Part shown: one piece after another, positions 28,337 to 34,943 of the stretch
Numbering within the stretch: the first letter of the stretch is position 1
Layout: each line of letters opens with the position of its first letter
Program-made: the position numbers and the translations under genes
Notes under the pieces: model-generated
Database searches by the model: none
Seen by the model: only the letters and a program-made list of their open reading frames with translations
What the model was told of the DNA's origin: nothing
Source: Flagellimonas aquimarina
GTDB taxonomy: Bacteria; Bacteroidota; Bacteroidia; Flavobacteriales; Flavobacteriaceae
NCBI RefSeq assembly: GCF_003149745.1
Contig: NZ_QGEG01000001.1
Coordinates: 310,001-374,000 of the forward strand
Direction: 5' to 3'
Length of the DNA stretch: 64,000 bases

Positions 28337-28702
28337 ATGAAACCTATCAATCTTAAGCAAAAACACACCAAATTTGACAAGCAGTGGCACCCACATCAAA
28401 TAGCCACGGTTGATGATATGCAAGTAATCCTAGCTAAGATCAAAGGGGAGTTTGTTTGGCACTCACATGAAAATGAAGACGAGCTTTTTCAGGTAATTAA
28501 AGGCACTCTGTACATGCAGTTTAGAGATAGGACCGAGGTCGTAAAGGAAGGTGAGATTATTGTTGTGCCAAAAGGGGTGGAGCATAATCCTAAAACAAAA
28601 AATGGCGAAGAAGTCCATCTATTACTTTTTGAAAAACAAAATACAGCTCATACAGGTGACATTCAACACGAAATGACTCAAACTGAGTACCCTAAAATTT
28701 AG
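28337..28702 (+). CDS. Cupin-domain protein
   Basis: 121 residues, one cupin fold. Motif 1 is WHSHENEDELFQVIKG (residues about 40-55) and motif 2 is GEIIVVPKGVEHNP (about 73-86), with two His, one Glu and a late His as likely metal ligands. The closest well-known relatives are small cupins annotated as mannose-6-phosphate isomerase-like; the substrate cannot be read. It is followed 14 bp later by a 2-hydroxyacid dehydrogenase. Confidence 0.88.
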   Translation: MKPINLKQKHTKFDKQWHPHQIATVDDMQVILAKIKGEFVWHSHENEDELFQVIKGTLYMQFRDRTEVVKEGEIIVVPKGVEHNPKTKNGEEVHLLLFEKQNTAHTGDIQHEMTQTEYPKI

Positions 28703-28716
28703 GGTATATTTAGCCC

Positions 28717-29649
28717 ATGAAAGTTCTCCACCTAGACATCAACCATCCATTACTTCTTGAACAATTTACCCATTTGGGTTTTGAAAATCATGAAGACTAT
28801 ACCGCTACCAAAGAAGAGATTGAAAAAAAAATCCATTTGTACGACGGAGTAATTATTAGAAGTAGGTTTACCCTAGATCAACAATTCTTTGACAAAGCCA
28901 CAAATCTAAAGTTTATAGGAAGACTTGGAGCCGGTTTAGAAAACATAGATGCCGAATATGCTAAACAAAAAAATGTATTCCTAGCATCTGCCCCAGAGGG
29001 AAATCGAAATGCCGTTGGTGAACATACCTTAGGAATGTTGTTGTCCCTAATGAACAAAATGACCAAGGCCAATAGAGAGGTGAAAAAAGGAAAATGGGAC
29101 CGCGAAGGTAACCGTGGGGTAGAATTGGATGGTAAAACAGTCGGCATTATAGGTTATGGAAATATGGGCAAGGCGTTTGCACAAAAACTCAAAGGCTTTA
29201 ATGTAGAAATCATATGTTATGATATTGTTGGAGGTGTTGGCGATGATAGCGCAAGACAGGTGGGAATTATGGAATTTCAGCAGAGGTCAGATATTGTGAG
29301 CCTTCATGTTCCACAAACAGAACTGACCACAGGAATGGTCAACTCTAAATTTATAAATGCTTTTCATAAGCCTTTTTGGTTGATAAATACTGCACGTGGA
29401 AAATGTGTTGTTACCAAAGATTTGGTCACCGGTTTAAAGTCAGAAAAAATCCTAGGTGCTGGATTGGATGTTTTGGAGTACGAAAAAAAGTCTTTCGAAA
29501 ACATGTTCGCCCAAAAGCCAAAAGCGTTCAAATATTTGCGAAAAGCCAAAAATGTTCTGTTAACACCTCACGTTGCAGGATGGACCATTGAGAGCAAAGA
29601 AAAGCTCGCCCAGACCATTGTAGACAAAATCAAGGCTAGATTTTGTTAA
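28717..29649 (+). CDS. D-2-hydroxyacid dehydrogenase (phosphoglycerate dehydrogenase-like)
   Basis: 310 residues, NAD-dependent. The substrate domain (1-95, with the GRLGAGLENID signature near 69) wraps a Rossmann domain with GYGNMGKAFAQ near 146, the catalytic Arg in LINTARGKCV near 226, and the His in LTPHVAGWTIESK near 286. It is shorter than full SerA proteins and lacks the ACT domain. Its physiological acid (3-phosphoglycerate or another) is not determined by sequence; the neighbours give no pathway. Confidence 0.88.
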   Translation: MKVLHLDINHPLLLEQFTHLGFENHEDYTATKEEIEKKIHLYDGVIIRSRFTLDQQFFDKATNLKFIGRLGAGLENIDAEYAKQKNVFLASAPEGNRNAVGEHTLGMLLSLMNKMTKANREVKKGKWDREGNRGVELDGKTVGIIGYGNMGKAFAQKLKGFNVEIICYDIVGGVGDDSARQVGIMEFQQRSDIVSLHVPQTELTTGMVNSKFINAFHKPFWLINTARGKCVVTKDLVTGLKSEKILGAGLDVLEYEKKSFENMFAQKPKAFKYLRKAKNVLLTPHVAGWTIESKEKLAQTIVDKIKARFC

Positions 29650-29658
29650 TTTTATAAG

Positions 29659-30072
29659 GTGAAAAAGACCATTTTCGTTTTTTCTTCGCTTATTATAGCA
29701 TTGCTTGTTCTATTCCAACTGAGTAAGTATTCTTATGTTTCTGGAGATATTTCGCTTGAAATAATAATAGCCATTATTGCAATTGTCTTCTTTGTAATTG
29801 GAGTTTACATTAACAAAAAAACGCTTCGAAAAGAAAAACTATCATCTCCCATAAATTCTAAAAACATAGAACAGCTTGGTATTAGCAAACGAGAGTATGA
29901 AGTGCTTGTTCAAATTTCCAATGGTTTATCCAACAAGGAAATTGCGGAAAAACTTTTTGTTTCAGAAAGTACCATAAAGACGCATGTATCCAATCTCTTA
30001 TTGAAGTTAGATGCCAAAAGACGTACTCAGGCAATACAGAAGGCCAAAGACCTTCATATTTTAGCCATTTGA
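29659..30072 (+). CDS. Membrane-anchored LuxR-type transcriptional regulator
   Basis: 137 residues from a GTG at 29659. Two membrane helices (about 5-22 and 33-51) are followed by a basic linker and a C-terminal LuxR/GerE helix-turn-helix (about 70-134): LGISKREYEVLVQISNGLSN then KEIAEKLFVSESTIKTHVSN. There is no receiver domain or histidine kinase nearby, so it is not a classical response regulator. It would bind DNA from the inner membrane. The DUF4199 gene 98 bp downstream is its usual companion in Bacteroidetes and a plausible target or sensor. Confidence 0.85.
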   Translation: MKKTIFVFSSLIIALLVLFQLSKYSYVSGDISLEIIIAIIAIVFFVIGVYINKKTLRKEKLSSPINSKNIEQLGISKREYEVLVQISNGLSNKEIAEKLFVSESTIKTHVSNLLLKLDAKRRTQAIQKAKDLHILAI

Positions 30073-30169
30073 TTGATTTTGATGCCATTTATGTTGGTTT
30101 TGGTACTTTAGTATGACTCCCAAACTTATTTCCGATATTACTTTTAACTAACCATTTAAACAACTGATC

Positions 30170-30676
30170 ATGAAAAAAACGGTACTAAGATTTGGACTTT
30201 ATGGTGCTATCACCATCTGTATTCTCTTTTTAATAAGCTGGTTCTTATTGGGTGATTTACCATTTTCTACCCAAGAAGTAATAGGTTATGCATCCATGAT
30301 TTTATCCTTAGGGTTTGTCTATTTAGGCATTAAACATTTCAGAGATAAAGAAAATCAAGGTAAAGTAAGTTTTAAAAAAGCACTGATCATTGGTATACTC
30401 ATTAGCCTCATCACGGCCTTAGCTTTTGGGATTCTTGATATTTTTTATACCGAGGTCCTCAATCCAGATTTTGCCGCTCAATATTATGACACGGTTATTG
30501 AGAATAATAGAACTTCCTTGCCTCCAGAAGAATTTAAAATAAAATTGGCCGAGCTAGAATCACAAAGGGAAGTATTTTCCAACCCTCTTTTTTCTTTTGG
30601 GTTAATGGCCATGACCGTTTTTGTAATCGGATTTATAATTACTCTAATCTCAGCATTGATACTACAACGAAAATAA
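30170..30676 (+). CDS. DUF4199 family membrane protein
   Basis: 168 residues, four membrane helices (about 9-27, 38-58, 69-91, 137-163) and one soluble loop at 92-136 with a long charged helix (PEEFKIKLAELESQREVF). The layout and the phrase VSFKKALIIGILISLITALAF identify DUF4199, found almost only in Bacteroidetes, often next to LuxR- or glycosyltransferase-type genes. Function unknown. Seven bases separate it from the DUF1801 gene. Confidence 0.85.
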   Translation: MKKTVLRFGLYGAITICILFLISWFLLGDLPFSTQEVIGYASMILSLGFVYLGIKHFRDKENQGKVSFKKALIIGILISLITALAFGILDIFYTEVLNPDFAAQYYDTVIENNRTSLPPEEFKIKLAELESQREVFSNPLFSFGLMAMTVFVIGFIITLISALILQRK

Positions 30677-30683
30677 TTTCAGC

Positions 30684-31139
30684 ATGACTATAGATGCCAG
30701 CACGCCAGACGAATACATTAACAAGTTGCCTGAAGAACGTAAAGTCGTAATTTCTAAATTACGAGAAACTGTAAAAACAAATTTGCCTACTGGTTTTCAA
30801 GAATGTATCAGTTATAAGATGATAGGCTATGTGGTTCCACATTCTCTATATGCACCAGGGTACCACTGTGACCCAAAACTACCTTTGCCATTTATAAATA
30901 TAGCTTCGCAAAAAAACTTTGTAGCACTCTACCATTCCGGAATTTATGCGGACAAAGAATTACTGGACTGGTTTGTTGGGGAATATCCAAAATATGTAAA
31001 AACCAAATTGGATATGGGCAAAAGTTGCATTCGATTTAAAAAAATGGAAAATATTCCTTACCAGCTTATTGCGGAACTATGCCAAAAAATGACCCCAAAA
31101 GCATGGATCGCCTTATACGAAAAAAACGTAAAACAGTAA
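30684..31139 (+). CDS. DUF1801 (YdhG-like) protein
   Basis: 151 residues, cytoplasmic. The opening PDEYINKLPEERKVVISKLRE, the central SYKMIGYVVPHS and NFVALYHSGIY, and GKSCIRFKKMENIP near 117 match the DUF1801 fold (related to the iron-binding frataxin-like/YdhG group). No catalytic activity is established for the family. It sits between DUF4199 and a glyoxalase-fold protein, all on the plus strand. Confidence 0.85.
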   Translation: MTIDASTPDEYINKLPEERKVVISKLRETVKTNLPTGFQECISYKMIGYVVPHSLYAPGYHCDPKLPLPFINIASQKNFVALYHSGIYADKELLDWFVGEYPKYVKTKLDMGKSCIRFKKMENIPYQLIAELCQKMTPKAWIALYEKNVKQ

Positions 31140-31176
31140 TTAGGTTTCCCTTAGCGGAGATTAAAACACCACGATC

Positions 31177-31563
31177 ATGAAAAATAGAGTAACAGGATTA
31201 GGAGGGTTTTTCTTTAAAACAAAAGACCCTGATCACATAAAAGAATGGTATAAAAACCATTTAGGATTGAACACCGATAAATACGGTTGTACATTTTGGT
31301 GGAAAGACAAGGAAGGCAACGATTGTTCAACGCAATGGAGTCCTTTCAAAGACGACACCACCTATTTTCAGCCAAGCGAAAAACAGTTCATGATGAACTT
31401 TAGGGTAGAAAACTTAGTGGAGCTTTTAAAAGTTCTAAAAGATGAAGGCGTCACTATTGTTGGTAAGATTGAAGAGTATGATTATGGAAAATTTGGATGG
31501 ATTTTGGATCCAGAAGGCAACAAATTAGAGCTTTGGGAACCTGTTGATAAAGCATTTCTGTAG
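31177..31563 (+). CDS. VOC (glyoxalase/bleomycin-resistance) family protein
   Basis: 128 residues with the paired beta-alpha-beta-beta-beta modules of the VOC fold: GLGGFFFKTKDPDHIKEWY at the start, FMMNFRVENLVELLKVLKDEG near 70, and the C-terminal GWILDPEGNKLELWEP, whose Glu is a typical metal ligand. The substrate is unknown; members range from glyoxalases to drug-binding proteins. Monocistronic or the last gene of the 30170 run. Confidence 0.88.
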   Translation: MKNRVTGLGGFFFKTKDPDHIKEWYKNHLGLNTDKYGCTFWWKDKEGNDCSTQWSPFKDDTTYFQPSEKQFMMNFRVENLVELLKVLKDEGVTIVGKIEEYDYGKFGWILDPEGNKLELWEPVDKAFL

Positions 31564-31618
31564 CTATTAAAATAATCCTTAATTTTAATACTCGTTTAAC
31601 CAACAAAAAACAATTACC

Positions 31619-32053
31619 ATGTCTGAAGAAAACAAAGACTTAGGAGATAAGGCAGAAGAAGCCTTTGACAAAGCCAAAGAAGCTGCAAAGGATGCTGCTG
31701 AAGATGCCAAAGAAGCCGCTGGGGATTTCGCTGATGAAGCCAAAAAAACTGCTAATGAGTTTAAAGAGGGAATCAAAAATGCCGGCGGGGACAACAAGAA
31801 AATTCTAGCAGGTATTCTAGGCCTTATTTTTGGTTCTCTAGGTGTTCACAAATTTATATTAGGTTATAATAAAGAAGGTGTTATTCTTTTAATTATAACA
31901 ATTGTAGGTTATGCAACAGCATGCTTTGTTGTAGGTTATTTTTTATTAATGGCAACTTGGGCCATAGGTATTATTGAGGGTATCATCTACCTTACCAAAT
32001 CAGATGAAGAATTTTACAACACATATCAGGCTGGAAAAAAGCCTTGGTTCTAA
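31619..32053 (+). CDS. TM2-domain membrane protein with charged helical N-terminus
   Basis: 144 residues. Residues 1-58 are an Ala/Lys/Glu/Asp amphipathic helix of about 11-residue periodicity (KAEEAFDKAKEAAKDAAEDA), like YtxH or apolipoprotein-type helices. Residues 60-125 are a TM2 domain: ILAGILGLIFGSLGVHKFIL, where the G.HKF.LG phrase is diagnostic, then a second helix. TM2 proteins have no firmly known bacterial role. It ends at a strong terminator. Confidence 0.85.
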   Translation: MSEENKDLGDKAEEAFDKAKEAAKDAAEDAKEAAGDFADEAKKTANEFKEGIKNAGGDNKKILAGILGLIFGSLGVHKFILGYNKEGVILLIITIVGYATACFVVGYFLLMATWAIGIIEGIIYLTKSDEEFYNTYQAGKKPWF

Positions 32054-32055
32054 AT

Positions 32056-32088
32056 AAAAAGCCAGAGAAAAAACACTCTGGCTTTTTT
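32056..32088 (+). terminator. Terminator after the TM2 gene
   Basis: Hairpin AAAAAGCCAGAG / CTCTGGCTTTTTT with an eight-base A-rich loop and a T run, directly behind the stop codon. It isolates the ars operon from upstream transcription. Confidence 0.9.
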
Positions 32089-32100
32089 ATTTACTATTAT

Positions 32101-32119
32101 TATCGTAATATTGCAATAT
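32101..32119 (+). promoter_or_regulatory. arsO: Candidate ArsR operator
   Basis: TATCGTAA-TA-TTGCAATA is an imperfect inverted repeat (6 of 8 positions), and the inner ATATTGCAATAT (32108-32119) is a perfect palindrome. It lies 17 bp before the arsR start, where ArsR/SmtB repressors usually bind to autoregulate their operon. Confidence 0.5.
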
Positions 32120-32135
32120 AATATTTCAATTAACA

Positions 32136-32459
32136 ATGGGAGCCTCTAAAACACATATGTTTTCTGTAACACAAAATGAGTTGGCGCAAGTTGCCAAAGT
32201 TCTGGCCCACCCTGCTCGTATAGCAATTTTAGAATATATAAGCAGACAGGAAAATTGCATATGTAATGATTTAGTGGATGTTATTGGACTTTCACAACCT
32301 ACCATATCTCAACATTTAAACGAAATAAAGAAAATAGGGCTTTTAAAAGGAACCTTTGAAGGCAAAAACCTTTGCTACTGTATCAATGAAGAACGTTGGG
32401 GAGAATTACAAAATTCTTTTAATACGTTTTTTACCAATATTAATTATAATTGCTGTTAA
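32136..32459 (+). CDS. arsR: ArsR/SmtB family metalloid-responsive repressor
   Basis: 107 residues, winged helix. VLAHPARIAILEYISRQ opens the DNA-binding domain, and the recognition helix is LSQPTISQHLNEIKKIGLL. Helix alpha-3 carries NCICNDLV, corresponding to the Cys-x-Cys arsenite/antimonite sensor of ArsR; two further Cys end the protein (NYNCC). Arsenite binding would release the operator at 32101-32119. It is first in a four-gene run with DUF6428, a GNAT and arsC, with gaps of 2-13 bp. Confidence 0.9.
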   Translation: MGASKTHMFSVTQNELAQVAKVLAHPARIAILEYISRQENCICNDLVDVIGLSQPTISQHLNEIKKIGLLKGTFEGKNLCYCINEERWGELQNSFNTFFTNINYNCC

Positions 32460-32461
32460 TC

Positions 32462-32959
32462 ATGAATACATCAGAATTTCTATCATTGCTAAAACAACAT
32501 CAGAACAAAAGCTTACTTTTTGAATATGCTGAAGGTAAATTCGTAGGAGCTAATTACCATATTACCGAAATTAAAAATATCACCGTCGACTCCGTAGATT
32601 GTGGAACAGGAACGGATTTTTGGAAAGAAACCATTGTACAATTATGGGAAAGTCCAAAGGAAAAAGATAAAAAGGAATTTATGTCTGCCTACAAGGCCTT
32701 GGGCATCCTCAACAAAGTGGATGGGATTAAACCTATGATAAGAGATGCCGAAATAAAGTTTGAGTATAGCAATCCAGGTTTTCATACAGCTCAGCTCTTT
32801 GTGCATGATTATACCATGGATGACAAATCCATAGTTTTAAAGCTTTCTGTAGAAAAGACAGATTGTAAAGCAAAAGAGACCTGTGGTGTTATGGACACAT
32901 CGGAAGAGGCTGTTGCAGAAACTTCCGGTTCCTGTGCTCCAGAAAGTGGTTGTTGCTAA
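32462..32959 (+). CDS. DUF6428 family protein with Cys-rich tail
   Basis: 165 residues from the ATG at 32462, two bases after the arsR stop. The body (1-140) is a mixed alpha/beta domain that matches DUF6428, a family I know mainly from ars loci of Bacteroidetes (SLLKQHQNKSLLFEYAEG, VDCGTGTDFWKETIVQLWES). The tail adds Cys at DCKAKETCG, and GSCAPESGCC ends the protein. The Cys clusters look able to bind arsenite or another soft metal; a chaperone or sink is the inferred role. Confidence 0.8.
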   Translation: MNTSEFLSLLKQHQNKSLLFEYAEGKFVGANYHITEIKNITVDSVDCGTGTDFWKETIVQLWESPKEKDKKEFMSAYKALGILNKVDGIKPMIRDAEIKFEYSNPGFHTAQLFVHDYTMDDKSIVLKLSVEKTDCKAKETCGVMDTSEEAVAETSGSCAPESGCC

Positions 32960-32968
32960 TAAAGTACT

Positions 32969-33460
32969 ATGCAGGTCCGTGAAATGAAGGTTTCGGATTG
33001 GGAGAAGGTCTCCCAGATTTATGCTGAAGGCATTGCGACCGGTTTTGCAACCTTTGAGCAAACCGTTCCCAGTTTTGAAAGCTGGAACGAAGCACATGTA
33101 GAGCAATGCAGATTGGTTGCCGAAAAAGATGGTGAAATTCATGGCTGGGCTGCTTTATCCCCCGTTTCAAGTAGATGTGTTTATGGGGGCGTTGGAGAAG
33201 TAAGTGTCTATATTGGTGAAGCAAGCAGAGGCATGGGCGTTGGGAAACTACTTTTGGAACAACTAATCTCCGAGAGCGAAAAAGCCGGGTTTTGGACAAT
33301 ACAATCTGGAATTTTTCCGGAGAACGAAGCAAGCATATACCTTCATAAAAAAGTGGGATTCAGGTTTATTGGCCGGCGTGAACAGGTAGGAAAGATTCAT
33401 GGCAACTGGAAAGACAATCTGTTATTTGAAAAAAGAAGTAAAACCATAGGAACAGAATAA
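32969..33460 (+). CDS. GNAT N-acetyltransferase, ArsN1/phosphinothricin acetyltransferase-like
   Basis: 163 residues. The order of motifs is that of the PAT family: Y.EGIATGFATFE near 18-28, WAALSPVSSR near 58, VSVYIGEASRGMGVGKLLL (acetyl-CoA loop, near 76), and GIFPENEASIYLHKKVGFR near 112. Relatives in ars operons (ArsN1) acetylate the organoarsenical antibiotic arsinothricin. Position between DUF6428 and arsC supports an arsenical role; phosphinothricin or a general amine substrate are alternatives. Confidence 0.82.
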   Translation: MQVREMKVSDWEKVSQIYAEGIATGFATFEQTVPSFESWNEAHVEQCRLVAEKDGEIHGWAALSPVSSRCVYGGVGEVSVYIGEASRGMGVGKLLLEQLISESEKAGFWTIQSGIFPENEASIYLHKKVGFRFIGRREQVGKIHGNWKDNLLFEKRSKTIGTE

Positions 33461-33473
33461 TCATATTAAAAAA

Positions 33474-33896
33474 ATGAAAAATGTACTGGTATTGTGCACC
33501 GGGAATTCATGTAGAAGTCAAATGGCGCACGGGTATTTAAATTATTTTCAAGATTCTTTGGCGACCATTTATAGTGCAGGGATAGAAACTCATGGACTAA
33601 ACCCGGGAGCGGTCTCCATAATGCAAGAAGACGGGATAGATATTACATCTCATACATCGAACAACGTTGATGAATATGAGGGTATAGAATGGGATTATAT
33701 TATTACCGTTTGTGATCATGCCAAAGAAAATTGTCCTTTTATTCCGGCGAAAAACGCAGAACGAATTCATCACAACTTTTCTGACCCTTCCAAAGTTAAT
33801 GGCACACAGGAGATAAAACACGCTGCATTCTTAAAAACAAGGGAAGAAATAAAAGCATTTTGCCATGACTTTGTAAAGGAAGAACTGGTTAACTAA
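33474..33896 (+). CDS. arsC: Arsenate reductase (LMW-PTP type)
   Basis: 140 residues. The P-loop CTGNSCRSQMAHG (Cys8 to Arg14, CX5R) attacks arsenate; VCDHAKENCPFIP supplies the second and third redox Cys, so it is the thioredoxin-coupled class. The acid loop HHNFSDPS completes the fold. It reduces arsenate to arsenite, which cells normally export by Acr3 or ArsB. No such pump follows: the next gene is convergent and unrelated. It is the last gene of the ars operon, 13 bp after the GNAT. Confidence 0.93.
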   Translation: MKNVLVLCTGNSCRSQMAHGYLNYFQDSLATIYSAGIETHGLNPGAVSIMQEDGIDITSHTSNNVDEYEGIEWDYIITVCDHAKENCPFIPAKNAERIHHNFSDPSKVNGTQEIKHAAFLKTREEIKAFCHDFVKEELVN

Positions 33897-33914
33897 ATGT
33901 GCCTATTTGACTAC

Positions 33915-34931
33915 TTAAAGCCCATAATCTATGGGTAGCATTTCCCCTATTCGAAAATTGGCCATGTACCCTCCAAAAATTATTTCTTGAAAGGGAGAAT
34001 AGTTTCCATACCTATCCAAAGTATAGATTGTATCAAGATTGTTTATGCTCAAAGTTGATCTATAATTCCCTTTTTTCTTGTGATAAATCACGTATTTATC
34101 ACTTAAAAACTGAATGTTTTGCAAATCCTCATTCGGGCTTTTTTTAGAGAAGAATTTTTGAATTGACACCGGCTTAAACCCACGTTTCAGTTCAAAATTT
34201 TGATTTTTAAAATCCCCATCCCAACAGGACCTCATGAAATGCATGGCAGAACCCAAATATGCTTTTTCCCTGCGTTCCCTTATTTTTAGGTCATTGGAAG
34301 AGACATCATAAAATTGAGTGGAGCCATCATATACAGTATGATAAATATTATCTGTTCGTTCTAGACTCCTTTTCTTGAAGAAAATTTTAAATTCTTCAAT
34401 ATCAAAGTTTACAACATAACCCAAATAATCATTTTGAATGATCAAAGGTTTGTTGCAATATGCAGAAAGCGTATTATCATAGGTATTAAAAAACAACTTT
34501 ACTTCATCTTCATTCACAATTGTACTGTTTCGTCCACCTTTGGTGTCCCCTAAAAATTCCAACTTAAAAACCTTTAGCTTTTGCTTACGAGAGAATGGAT
34601 CCGATGTAACAACGATTTCATTTAAATTCTCTATTGATTCCCTCATCTCAATTTTAAGTTCGGAGGACTCTTCAGGGTTTACAATTTTTTTGGTTTCATA
34701 CCCTAAGAAGCGTATTACCAAAGTGGCATTGTTCTTATATAACAGCTTAATTTTAAAATTACCTTGCTGATCTGTTATGGTGCCAGTAGAACTACCATCA
34801 AAGTAAACCGAAGCACCATCAATTGGTTTTTTGGTCACCTTATCAACAACCGACCCAACTATTTCTTGACTTTGCGCAAAAAATACAAAGAGGAAAAATA
34901 AAGTAAATATTAACGATTTTGTAAACGGCAT
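33915..34931 (-). CDS. Secreted CarboxypepD_reg-like domain protein
   Basis: 338 residues. Signal peptide (IFTLFFLFVFFAQSQE), then a carboxypeptidase-regulatory-like beta-sandwich (about 21-105: GSVVDKVTKKPIDGASVYF, SSTGTITDQQGNFKI). The remaining 230 residues have no TonB plug or barrel and are not recognisable, though this arrangement is common in Flavobacteria. Envelope location is likely; function unknown. It is 12 bp downstream of the OlsF-like gene on the same strand and probably co-transcribed. Confidence 0.8.
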   Translation of the reverse strand: MPFTKSLIFTLFFLFVFFAQSQEIVGSVVDKVTKKPIDGASVYFDGSSTGTITDQQGNFKIKLLYKNNATLVIRFLGYETKKIVNPEESSELKIEMRESIENLNEIVVTSDPFSRKQKLKVFKLEFLGDTKGGRNSTIVNEDEVKLFFNTYDNTLSAYCNKPLIIQNDYLGYVVNFDIEEFKIFFKKRSLERTDNIYHTVYDGSTQFYDVSSNDLKIRERREKAYLGSAMHFMRSCWDGDFKNQNFELKRGFKPVSIQKFFSKKSPNEDLQNIQFLSDKYVIYHKKKGNYRSTLSINNLDTIYTLDRYGNYSPFQEIIFGGYMANFRIGEMLPIDYGL

Positions 34932-34943
34932 TCAACTGAAAAA

